The notes below the pieces were generated by a model. The model was not told the origin of the DNA. It did no database searches and was given only the letters and a program-made list of their open reading frames with translations. A stretch of DNA of 10,670 bases from NCBI GenBank assembly GCA_031270755.1, contig JAISWV010000238.1:1-10670 (forward strand), written 5' to 3'. Source of the DNA: Synergistaceae bacterium (GTDB taxonomy: Bacteria; Synergistota; Synergistia; Synergistales; Aminobacteriaceae). The translations under genes were made by a program, and so were the position numbers. Below are positions 1 to 6,068 of this stretch, in pieces (the first letter of the stretch is position 1; every line of letters begins with the position of its first letter).

Positions 1-324
1 GCCCGTGTAGAGCAAAAGCACGCCCGACAAGGTCACCCCGTTCAGAAGGCTGTAGATCACGAACATCCCCATGGCGGCCGCCATGCCGATGCGCTCGATC
101 CAATGGGTGAGCGCCAACACGAGCCCCAGTTCCACGACGATAAGAATCAACAGAAGCCCGCGGGATCCATAAAGCGTCATGATCATCGAGGGACTGGACG
201 CTACTCCATGCGCCGTCACCGCCGTCAAAATCAGTCCCGCCGCCATCCAGCGGTACACTCCTCGGAAAAATGCGTTTGTTGCCTCGATTCGTTCTTCATA
301 GTAAGAAATCGAAGAATTTGCCAT
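1..324 (-). CDS. Bax inhibitor-1 (BI-1/YccA/YbhL) family membrane protein, N-terminal part
   Basis: Partial gene: 108 codons from an ATG at 324-322, open to the left edge of the window, so the C-terminus is missing. The protein begins MANSSISYYEERIEATNAF and continues FFRGVYRWMAAGLILTAVTA. An 'F-x-x-x-V-Y-x-W-M-x-x-G-L-x-x-T' stretch before the first membrane helix is typical of bacterial BI-1/YccA proteins, which have about seven membrane helices over 220-240 residues. Three hydrophobic segments are visible, near residues 29-43, 54-73 and 80-108. A strong ribosome site (GGAGGTG) lies 7 nt before the ATG. Bacterial members are inner-membrane proteins linked to calcium leak or to control of membrane proteases. 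The substrate or partner here is unknown. It is transcribed in the same direction as the cob/HAD genes but seems to have its own promoter. The family call rests on recall of the N-terminal pattern. Confidence 0.75.
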   Translation of the reverse strand, partial: MANSSISYYEERIEATNAFFRGVYRWMAAGLILTAVTAHGVASSPSMIMTLYGSRGLLLILIVVELGLVLALTHWIERIGMAAAMGMFVIYSLLNGVTLSGVLLLYTG

Positions 325-364
325 TTTCACAGCACCTCCACTTCATATTTTTGTTTTTTATCTC

Positions 365-411
365 GATTCACTATATTATAGCGCAGTTCACGGAGTTATG
401 ATTCACTATAT
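365..411. repeat. Pair of 12-bp direct repeats at the BI-1 gene promoter
   Basis: The 12-mer GATTCACTATAT occurs at 365-376 and again, identical, at 400-411, 35 bp apart start to start. The second copy overlaps the last codons of the HAD gene. The first overlaps the candidate -10 box of the BI-1 gene. The spacing is between three and four helical turns, so regulator binding sites are possible. A small duplication is an equally simple reading. Confidence 0.6.
375..380 (-). promoter_or_regulatory. Candidate -10 box for the BI-1 family gene
   Basis: On the minus strand these bases read TATAAT, about 50 bp upstream of the ATG at 324, in a short AT-rich gap after the HAD gene stop. No good -35 hexamer sits 16-18 bp further upstream (AATCAT at the 17-bp position). 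The site is therefore weak, or depends on an activator. The first copy of a 12-bp direct repeat (365-376) overlaps it. Confidence 0.35.
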
Positions 412-1170
412 CAGGCCCAACTTGCGAAACGCGGAGAGGATGCCGCCCTCGTCGATGTCCCCGGTCACCAGGTCGGCCGCTTTCTTCAGCTCCGCGTTGG
501 CGCCGCCCACCGCAAGCCCAAGAGAGGCGTTGCGTACCATCTCTATATCGTTCAGTCCATCTCCAACGGTGACAACGTCCTGAAGTTCGAAGCCCGCAGC
601 CTCCGCGGCAGTCACGACGCCGCTCCATTTCGAGACGCCGGAAGGGCGAAATTCCGTATAACGAGGGGTTTTGACGACGTCGACACCCTCGTGTCCGCAC
701 CATCGGAGGGGCAGAGGGGAAAAAATGCAGGCCAATTGGAGCCCCTCCGCGGCGGCGGTGCTTTTCCTGCAGTCGCGGCCGGCTTGTTCGACGAGGAAGG
801 CCTCGAAATAGTCCTCGTCCATTTCAGTATAGACGTTTTCCGTATCCAGCGCGTAAGACTTCAAAGAAAACGCCTCCGCTCGAAAAACTTTCACGAACTC
901 CCCGCTTAAAAGCCTTTCATGCAAACACGTTTCATGAGCGCCGTCAGCCCGCGCCACGTACGCGCCGTTGCTGCACACCAAGAGGTCGATCCCGAAAAAC
1001 GCCGCGGTTTTCCGCGTCAGCGCCAAGTTGCGGGCTGTGGCGATGGCAAGGGTGTGCCCGTTTTGCTTGAGCCTTTCCACCGCCTCCGCCGTGGGCTCCG
1101 GCACATGGCTTCCCCCCGCGTGGCTGACCAAGGTGCCATCGATGTCGAAGAAAACGAGTTTTTTATTCAT
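406..1170 (-). CDS. HAD superfamily hydrolase, Cof-type (HAD-IIB) phosphatase
   Basis: A 254-residue cytosolic phosphatase of usual length for the Cof/IIB group. All four HAD motifs are visible. Motif I is DIDGT, with nucleophile D9 and acid D11. Motif II is IATAR, with T45. The motif III lysine is K181 in 'GVSKW'. Motif IV is GDGLNDIEM, with D204 and D208. The cap between about residues 80 and 180 is the C2 type expected for IIB enzymes. The family dephosphorylates sugar phosphates, phosphorylated cofactors or nucleotide precursors, and the substrate cannot be read from sequence. The gene is 47 nt downstream of the short CobU-like gene on the same strand and probably co-transcribed. The window shows no CobC-type phosphatase, so a role in removing the phosphate from cobalamin phosphate or ribazole phosphate is conceivable but purely positional speculation. 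The ATG at 1170 has an AAGGGA ribosome site inside a purine-rich tract. Confidence 0.85.
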   Translation of the reverse strand: MNKKLVFFDIDGTLVSHAGGSHVPEPTAEAVERLKQNGHTLAIATARNLALTRKTAAFFGIDLLVCSNGAYVARADGAHETCLHERLLSGEFVKVFRAEAFSLKSYALDTENVYTEMDEDYFEAFLVEQAGRDCRKSTAAAEGLQLACIFSPLPLRWCGHEGVDVVKTPRYTEFRPSGVSKWSGVVTAAEAAGFELQDVVTVGDGLNDIEMVRNASLGLAVGGANAELKKAADLVTGDIDEGGILSAFRKLGLI

Positions 1171-1227
1171 TCTTGTTTTGTCCCTTACCCTTTCCCCTTA
1201 TCTTTTTCCTTTTTCCTTTATCCTTTC
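1171..1227 (-). other. Purine-rich intercistronic tract with repeated AAAGG blocks
   Basis: Read on the minus strand, the stretch that includes the end of the CobU-like gene and the gap before the HAD gene is almost wholly purine. It contains many overlapping ribosome-site-like blocks (AAAGGA, AAAGGA, AAGGGG, AAAGGG, AAGGGA). It acts at least as the leader of the HAD gene. The repetition may reflect simple-sequence drift, or several alternative ribosome-loading sites. Confidence 0.45.
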
Positions 1228-1592
1228 AGGCGGCAGGGCAGCCCCGCCCACACGCGATCCACCCGATCCGCCCGGGCCGCCAAAATTCCGTACACGAAGC
1301 CCGTCTCGTCACGCCACAGACTTTCAAAGGGATCGACGGGCACGATACCCCCCCCGATTTCGTCGCCGATCAAGACCTTGTCCTCCATGAGGTGCAGGTT
1401 GGATTCGAAGAAGCCTCGTGGGGACTCCCCTCTTTTCAACAGGTTCCGCACCCCGTCCTGCAGGTTCGCCACGACGCGCGCTCCGAACATCTCCTCCGGC
1501 TCCGAGGCGGCCAGGTCGCAGACGTCCTCCCCGTAAAGGGTCTTCGCGTACCTCAGCTTCCCCATGTACTTGCCGCCGATGATCAAATGCAC
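1218..1592 (-). CDS. Short CobU-like protein (adenosylcobinamide kinase/guanylyltransferase family)
   Basis: A 124-residue protein against about 180 for true CobU. The N-terminus MHLIIGGKYMGKLRYAK aligns with the CobU P-loop start 'TGGARSGKSRxAE', but the Ser/Thr after the P-loop lysine is Leu (GGKYMGKL, residues 6-13). The C-terminus matches CobU closely. It has GDEIGGGIVP at 76-85 (CobU NEVGxGIVP), then WRDETGFVYGILAARADRV, and VWAGLPCRLK near the end. The central part with the guanylylated histidine and the 'E-M-x-x-R' helix is missing or shortened. Short relatives of this kind beside cobS occur in Clostridia, as far as I recall. The start is GTG, 4 nt after the cobS stop, with AAGGGG from the end of cobS as ribosome site, so translation is coupled to cobS. 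It may be a partner of the full CobU or a non-nucleotide-binding regulator. Catalytic activity is doubtful. Confidence 0.75.
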   Translation of the reverse strand: MHLIIGGKYMGKLRYAKTLYGEDVCDLAASEPEEMFGARVVANLQDGVRNLLKRGESPRGFFESNLHLMEDKVLIGDEIGGGIVPVDPFESLWRDETGFVYGILAARADRVDRVWAGLPCRLKG

Positions 1593-1596
1593 GAGG

Positions 1597-2370
1597 TCAC
1601 CCCTTCAAGGCAAGGAGCGTCAAAAGCGCCGCCGTCTCCGACAGCTCGACGAACGCGCCCATCAGGTCGCCGGTGATCCCTCCGAAGGTCTTCACGCAGT
1701 AAATCCCGTAACCGCAGAGCAAGTTTCCCACCACCAAGGGGACGGCGACCCATTGTATCCCCAGAAACGGGATGGGGCAGACGCTCGAAAAAACGTAGAT
1801 CAGGATCAGAGCCCAACGGTCTCCAAGAACGCGCGCGTCCCCTAGAGTCCGGGCGAGTCCGTCCTCCCGCGCGAAGGGCAGATAAAACAGCATCCCCAGC
1901 CCGGTGCGGGAGAAAATAGGGATCAAAGCCAAAAGGACAAGGATCTTTGCGGGCGCGTTTGCGCCGCCTCCGCCGAACAGCTCGGAGAAAATCCCGGCCT
2001 TCAGCGACATCACGGCGAAGCACCCCATTACGGCAAAGGCCCCAACGTGGGTATCCGAGAGAATTTTCAGCCGGGCCTCCCGGTCTCTTCGGGAAAAAAC
2101 CGCGTCGCACGTGTCCATGAGCCCGTCCATATGGAGCCCCCCCGTGACGCACAGGTAAAAAAGCGTCATCAGCACGCCGCGCAGCGTGGGCGACGCCTCC
2201 CAGCGCAACAGCCCCGCGAAGAGCCCCGTTCCCATGAGCCCCACAACAGCCCCCACCAAAGGCGACACGACGGGGAAATATCGGAGGCGGGCCGCTGTCC
2301 ACGAGATCCGAGGCATGGGGAGCACCGTCAAAAAACCAAATGCGATGGCAACCGCCGCTATAATAGACAT
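1597..2370 (-). CDS. cobS: Adenosylcobinamide-GDP ribazoletransferase (cobalamin synthase)
   Basis: A 257-residue integral membrane enzyme, normal family length. CobS joins adenosylcobinamide-GDP to alpha-ribazole or its 5'-phosphate, the last joining step that makes cobalamin or its phosphate. Family signatures are the acidic metal-binding motif GGLHMDGLMDTCDA (77-90), the following RLKILSDTHVGAFAV (100-114), and GGITGDLMGAFVELSE near the C-terminus (230-245). Hydrophobic helices cover residues 1-18, 36-55, 63-76, 107-125, 142-165, 186-204 and 206-226. The ATG at 2370 is chosen because the next in-frame upstream region has no start with a ribosome site. GGGA lies 5 nt before this ATG and AAGGAAGG about 20 nt before. 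It is the first gene of the minus-strand run cobS, short CobU-like, HAD, and is divergent from cobU. Confidence 0.95.
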   Translation of the reverse strand: MSIIAAVAIAFGFLTVLPMPRISWTAARLRYFPVVSPLVGAVVGLMGTGLFAGLLRWEASPTLRGVLMTLFYLCVTGGLHMDGLMDTCDAVFSRRDREARLKILSDTHVGAFAVMGCFAVMSLKAGIFSELFGGGGANAPAKILVLLALIPIFSRTGLGMLFYLPFAREDGLARTLGDARVLGDRWALILIYVFSSVCPIPFLGIQWVAVPLVVGNLLCGYGIYCVKTFGGITGDLMGAFVELSETAALLTLLALKG

Positions 2371-2395
2371 GACATCCCAAATAACATCCTTCCTT

Positions 2396-2413
2396 CAGGG
2401 CGGGCGTGCCCTG
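2396..2413. repeat. Small hairpin in the cobS-cobU divergent gap
   Basis: CAGGGC (2396-2401) and GCCCTG (2408-2413) form a perfect 6-bp stem with a 6-base loop. It is centred in the 65-bp gap between the divergent cobS and cobU starts. It could be an operator or a 5' mRNA hairpin for either gene. The gap is far too short for a cobalamin riboswitch and no B12-box sequence is seen. Confidence 0.4.
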
Positions 2414-2435
2414 GTTCGAGTTGGAGGCGAGGTCG

Positions 2436-2993
2436 ATGTTCGTTTTTATCTCTGGAGCCGCCCGCAGCGGAAAAAGCGCCTGGGCCGAAAAATACGCGTT
2501 ATCGAGGGTATGGGGCTCTCGCGCTCCTCTCGTGTATCTTGCCACAGCTCGCGTCTGCGATCAAGAGATGGAGAGGCGCGTCCTGTTCCACCAAGAGGCG
2601 CGCAAAAACAAAGGGTTCGAGACCCTGGAGCGAGACGTGGACATCGCGAAGGCGATTTCCCGGCTGGCCCCCTCTTCCACGGTTCTGCTGGAGTGTCTGG
2701 GAACGCTTTTGGCAAACGAGATGTTTGGCCGAGGCCGAGGCCGAGACCGAGACAAAGGAGAAAACACGAAGGTGACGGCGAAAATTTACGAGGAACTCAC
2801 GCTCTTGAGGGCGAAGGTCGCCGATTTGTTGGTGGTCTCCAACGACGTCTTTTTCGACGGAGTGACCTACGACGAGGAGACGGAACGCTACCGTCAATCT
2901 CTGGGGGCTCTCCACGTGAGCCTGGCCTGGGAGGCCGACCTTGCCGTGGAATGCGCCTGCGGCCAGGCGAGAATCGCCCGCCAGCGGGGATAA
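2436..2993 (+). CDS. cobU: Adenosylcobinamide kinase / adenosylcobinamide-phosphate guanylyltransferase
   Basis: Bifunctional cytosolic enzyme that phosphorylates adenosylcobinamide and transfers GMP to give adenosylcobinamide-GDP, the substrate of CobS. With the start at ATG 2436 (ribosome site GGAGGCGAGG just upstream) it has 185 residues, usual for CobU. An in-frame GTG at 2406 is possible but has no ribosome site. It has P-loop GAARSGKS (7-14), VYLATARVCDQEMERR with E44-M45, and candidate guanylylated histidine H52 in 'FHQEARKN'. It also has LLECLGTLLANEMF (84-97), very close to the Salmonella CobU segment. The usual NEVGxGIVP motif reads SNDVFFDGVTYD (135-146), which I recall as a clostridial-type variant. 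An Arg/Gly/Asp-rich linker at 98-108 is coded by a hexanucleotide repeat. Its cobS partner is divergent, 65 bp away. Confidence 0.92.
   Translation: MFVFISGAARSGKSAWAEKYALSRVWGSRAPLVYLATARVCDQEMERRVLFHQEARKNKGFETLERDVDIAKAISRLAPSSTVLLECLGTLLANEMFGRGRGRDRDKGENTKVTAKIYEELTLLRAKVADLLVVSNDVFFDGVTYDEETERYRQSLGALHVSLAWEADLAVECACGQARIARQRG
2727..2750 (+). repeat. Hexanucleotide tandem repeat inside cobU
   Basis: Three exact GGCCGA units and one GACCGA follow each other with a 6-bp period. They encode the Gly-Arg/Asp-Arg linker of CobU (residues 98-105). The period keeps the frame, so copy-number change would alter linker length without breaking the gene. Confidence 0.75.
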
Positions 2994-3041
2994 CCTGAAG
3001 GCGATTGTACCCCGAAACAGGGCTCGGCATAAAAATAAAAT

Positions 3042-3071
3042 TTGGTAAAAATAATATCTAAGTAGTAAAAT
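3042..3071 (+). promoter_or_regulatory. Candidate sigma-70 promoter of the TRAP/M24 operon
   Basis: TTGGTA (3042-3047) and TAAAAT (3066-3071) are spaced by 18 bp inside a sharply AT-rich island (3030-3081) within an otherwise GC-rich sequence. The distance to the dctP ATG is about 180 bp, so the transcript would have a long leader. A second TAAAAT (3161-3166) lacks a recognisable -35 box. The cobU to dctP gap (2994-3250) shows no gene and no convincing terminator. Confidence 0.4.
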
Positions 3072-3130
3072 TATATATACTTGCTTTCACCGGCAGACGG
3101 CGATTCGGTACGCGCAGGAAAAGATTCAGA

Positions 3131-3154
3131 AGGGAAAGATCAGGAGGGAAAGAT
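3131..3154 (+). repeat. Two direct copies of AGGGAAAGAT in the TRAP operon leader
   Basis: AGGGAAAGAT occurs at 3131-3140 and 3145-3154, with a 14-bp period. The copies lie downstream of the candidate promoter and about 100 bp before dctP. They could be a regulator site in the leader or a minor tandem duplication. Confidence 0.5.
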
Positions 3155-3250
3155 ATGGTGTAAAATTTGGGGCGGGAATTTTTGCAGCGAAGATATATGT
3201 TTTATATTTTACAGCCCGGCGGCAAGCCGTTTGAGGAGGATGTTTGTGTT

Positions 3251-4249
3251 ATGAAGAAAATGAAAAAAATTTGTTTTGGGGCGCTTGTGGTCATGATGAC
3301 GGTAGTACTGGTGGGTTCGGCTTGTGCGGCCCCCATTCAACTGAAATTCAGTCAAGCTGGTCCCCGTACCAGCACGTGGCACCAGGGCGCGGAGAAGTTC
3401 GTCTCGATCGTCAACGAAAAGACCGGCGGTAAATTCGCCGTGACGATCTTCCCCAGTGACGAATTGTCGGGCGGCAATCAAGCGGCGGGTATCGAGCTCG
3501 TGCAGACCGGCGTCACCGACATTCATCTCCAGGACGCGCTGGTCTGGTCCTCAGTGGCGAAAAAGAGCATCGTTCCCTGTTTCCCCTGGCTTCTTCCCAC
3601 CTACGAAGACGTGGACAACTACATGAAGGGAAGCGGAGGCGAGGCTCTGAAGCAGGCGTTGAACGAAGCTGGAGTCGTCTGTTTGGCCATAGGGGAAAAC
3701 GGCTACCGCCAGGTGGTCAACAACAAGAACCCCATTCGGAAGCCCGAGGACATGAAAGGGTTGAAGATGCGCGTGCCAGGCAGCAACGTTCATGTCAATC
3801 TCCTCAAGTACATAGGCGCGGACCCTCTGACGATGAATCAGTCCGAGGTCTACACCTCTCTGCAGCAGGGCACCATCGACGCCTGCGAGAACACTCTTGA
3901 TCTTCTCTTCACACAAAAAACCTTGGAGGTCACCAAGTACATCTCTCTCTGGAACTACTCTTACGATCCTATTTACCTCTCCGTCAGCCAAGAGTTGTGG
4001 GATTCGCTGAACGGGGAAGAGAAGGGCATTTTCCAATCCGCGGCGGATGAGGCGATGGCTTATCAGATTCAAATCACCCGAGAAAAAGAAAAAGACCTCC
4101 GTGCCCGTCTTTCCGAGTTCCAGATGGAGGTTGTCGAGGCGCTGACCCCGGAAGAGGTCGATGTGTTCAAAAATGCGGTCCAGAAGATTTACGAGGACAA
4201 TCAGTCCGACTTCGGGGTGCTCTTCAAGCAGTTTGGCTACAATCCGTAA
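3251..4249 (+). CDS. dctP: TRAP transporter solute-binding protein (DctP family)
   Basis: Periplasmic substrate-binding subunit of a tripartite ATP-independent transporter: 332 residues, normal length. The start at ATG 3251 gives a classic signal peptide: MKKMKK, a hydrophobic core at residues 8-22 and a cleavage region SACAA before PIQLKFSQ. A longer ORF upstream would bury the signal peptide. The cysteine is not in a proper lipobox, so a soluble mature protein is more likely. Family landmarks are NGYRQVVNNKNPIRKPEDMKG (151-170), MRVPGS (173-178) with the substrate-carboxylate arginine at 174, and SEVYTSLQQGTIDACENT (198-215). An arginine at the 174 position implies a carboxylate-bearing ligand. 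The exact ligand is unknown. AGGAGG at 3234-3239 is 11 nt upstream, longer than ideal. First gene of the dctPQM-M24 operon. Confidence 0.93.
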   Translation: MKKMKKICFGALVVMMTVVLVGSACAAPIQLKFSQAGPRTSTWHQGAEKFVSIVNEKTGGKFAVTIFPSDELSGGNQAAGIELVQTGVTDIHLQDALVWSSVAKKSIVPCFPWLLPTYEDVDNYMKGSGGEALKQALNEAGVVCLAIGENGYRQVVNNKNPIRKPEDMKGLKMRVPGSNVHVNLLKYIGADPLTMNQSEVYTSLQQGTIDACENTLDLLFTQKTLEVTKYISLWNYSYDPIYLSVSQELWDSLNGEEKGIFQSAADEAMAYQIQITREKEKDLRARLSEFQMEVVEALTPEEVDVFKNAVQKIYEDNQSDFGVLFKQFGYNP

Positions 4250-4258
4250 CCCACGTTC

Positions 4259-4759
4259 ATGAACAGAGCCTGGAAAGTTTTCGACATTCTCGAAGAGAGC
4301 GCCATGATGGCCGGGATGGTCGCGATGGTCATCTTGAACTTCCTGAACGTCATCTGCCGCTACCTCTTGCCGCAGACGCCATTTTCTTACACCGAGGAGC
4401 TGGTGGTCCTGATCTTCGTGTGGGTCAGCATGTTCGGCATTTCCTATGGCTATCGGCGGGGGTCGCATACTGTGCTGACGCTGCTTTCGGATCTGCTTCC
4501 CCGAAGATGTCAGCCTGTGATCATCTTGTTTGCTGCGTGTGCCTCGGCCCTCTTGATGGTTCTTCTCGCGAAAACAGGCTACGGAATGGTGCAGAATCAA
4601 ATGAAGTTCGGTCAGATCTTCCCCGGGATGAAGATCCCGATGGCGGTGGTAGGGTGGTCCCTTCCCGTGGGCGCGGTATTTTCGCTGGTGAGCGTTGTCA
4701 AAGTCTGCTGCCGTGAGATGCGGGAAGCGGTAAAACCCGAACGGGGAGGAGCGCAATGA
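4259..4759 (+). CDS. dctQ: TRAP transporter small membrane subunit (DctQ family)
   Basis: A 166-residue inner-membrane subunit that pairs with DctM. It has four hydrophobic segments, near residues 16-36, 47-64, 85-104 and 124-147. DctQ landmarks are NVICRYLL (30-37), FSYTEELVVLIFVW (42-55) and SYGYRRGSH (62-70), the usual 'N-x-x-x-R-Y, E-E-L, R-R-G-x-H' pattern. The ATG is 9 nt after the dctP stop and lacks a clear ribosome site. Translation may therefore depend on ribosomes finishing dctP. The stop overlaps the dctM start (ATGA). Confidence 0.92.
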   Translation: MNRAWKVFDILEESAMMAGMVAMVILNFLNVICRYLLPQTPFSYTEELVVLIFVWVSMFGISYGYRRGSHTVLTLLSDLLPRRCQPVIILFAACASALLMVLLAKTGYGMVQNQMKFGQIFPGMKIPMAVVGWSLPVGAVFSLVSVVKVCCREMREAVKPERGGAQ

Positions 4760-6045
4760 TCGGCTTCGTGTTGATCGGCACGTTTTTCGCCCTCTTGCTG
4801 CTGAAGGTGCCGGTGGCCGCTTCGATGGGCCTGGCGGCCTTTGCGGGCATGAGCCATATGGGTTACAAGATATCGGTATTCCCGACGGTTTTTTACGCCG
4901 CCATCGCCAAGTATACCCTCTTGGCCATTCCATTTTTTATCATCGCCGGCGTCATCATGGACTACGCGGGGATCTCCAGCCGCCTGATCAACTTCGCCAA
5001 CGCCTGCGTGGGGCACAGGAAGGGAGGTCTGGCCGTGGTCACTGTGGTGGTGGCCTGCTTCTTTGCCGCAATCTCCGGGTCCGGCCCCGCCACGGTCGCC
5101 GCCATAGGAGGCGTGCTGATACCGGCGATGGTCAGGCAGGGCTATGACAAAGACTTTTCCACGGCTCTCGTCGCCTCCGCCGGAGGCATAGGCATGATCA
5201 TCCCACCCAGTATCCCCTTCATCATCTTCGCGATGCTGGCAGAAGTTTCCGTGGGGACCATGTTCGTCGCCGGGATTCTCCCCGGGATACTTCTAGGTGT
5301 GTTTTTCTCTGTCGCGGCGCTTTTGTATCTGCGAAACGACAAAAACGTTGTCATGCAGGAGAAGCAGCCCTCGAGCGTGCGCTGGAAGGCCTTCAGAGAA
5401 GCGCTGTGGGCGATCATGATGCCGGTCATTATCCTCGGAGGGATTTACGGCGGCGTCTTCACCCCCACCGAGGCCGCGGGAGTGGCGGTGGTGTACGGCC
5501 TGTTCGTGGGGATTTTCGTGTACAGAGAAATCAAGTTCAAACAGCTATGGAGAATTTTTGTCAACGCCTCCGTTTCTTCGGCGATCATCATGTACATCAT
5601 GGGAGCCGCCGGCGCATTCACCTGGATACTGACCACATCGGGTGTGGCGTCCCTGCTTACCGACGCTCTGCTTTCGCTGACCAACAGTGACGCTACGATG
5701 CTCTTGATCATCACCTTGATTTTTCTCATCGCAGGTTGTTTCGTCGATTCGGCTTCCGGGTTCTACCTGTTGCTGCCCATTCTCCTGCCAATCATTCGGG
5801 AGATGAAGTATTCGATAGTCGCCTTCGGAGTCATCGCCACCACCAACTTCGCCATAGGGCAGGTCACTCCGCCGGTGGGCTCCAATCTTTTCGTGGCTTG
5901 CAATATCGCAGGCATTTCGATGAAGGCCATCGTGCTCAAGGTGTGGCCCTTCATTATCGCGGGGGTGCTCTGCCTTCTGCTTCTCACCTTCGTGCCACAG
6001 ATCGTGACGATTTTGCCCGCGATTATGGGAATGAAATTTCAATGA
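4756..6045 (+). CDS. dctM: TRAP transporter large membrane subunit (DctM family)
   Basis: A 429-residue, about twelve-helix transport channel driven by a sodium or proton gradient. Conserved segments are ISGSGPATVAAIGGVLIPAM (106-125), GGIGMIIPPSIPFIIFA (143-159), GGIYGGVFTPTEAAGVA (228-244) and FAIGQVTPPVGSNLFV (365-380). The two halves repeat the 'G-x-x-x-P-P-S/V' hairpin pattern of the ion-transporter superfamily. Its ATG overlaps the dctQ TGA. GGGGAGGA 5-6 nt upstream is a strong ribosome site. Length is normal and no frame damage is seen. With DctP and DctQ it forms a complete transporter. Confidence 0.95.
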   Translation: MIGFVLIGTFFALLLLKVPVAASMGLAAFAGMSHMGYKISVFPTVFYAAIAKYTLLAIPFFIIAGVIMDYAGISSRLINFANACVGHRKGGLAVVTVVVACFFAAISGSGPATVAAIGGVLIPAMVRQGYDKDFSTALVASAGGIGMIIPPSIPFIIFAMLAEVSVGTMFVAGILPGILLGVFFSVAALLYLRNDKNVVMQEKQPSSVRWKAFREALWAIMMPVIILGGIYGGVFTPTEAAGVAVVYGLFVGIFVYREIKFKQLWRIFVNASVSSAIIMYIMGAAGAFTWILTTSGVASLLTDALLSLTNSDATMLLIITLIFLIAGCFVDSASGFYLLLPILLPIIREMKYSIVAFGVIATTNFAIGQVTPPVGSNLFVACNIAGISMKAIVLKVWPFIIAGVLCLLLLTFVPQIVTILPAIMGMKFQ

Positions 6046-6068
6046 TTCTGACATCAAGGTGAACATAA

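Noticed and set aside
2357..2362. TATAAT on the plus strand as a cobU promoter
   Set aside because: It lies in the first codons of cobS and no -35-like hexamer is found 16-18 bp upstream.
2371..2435. Cobalamin riboswitch between cobS and cobU
   Set aside because: The gap is only 65 bp and shows no B12-box-like sequence. The riboswitch needs about 200 nt.
1583..2545. 320-codon minus-strand frame over cobS and the start of cobU
   Set aside because: It is out of frame with the well-supported cobS, Arg/Gly-rich and without motifs.
2994..3030. Terminator after cobU
   Set aside because: Only a 3-4 bp stem (CCC/GGG or CCGA/TCGG) can be drawn and no T-run follows.
3551..4933. 460-codon minus-strand frame under dctP-dctQ
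   Set aside because: It is antisense to two clear TRAP genes, rich in His/Arg/Gln and has no recognisable domain: a shadow frame.
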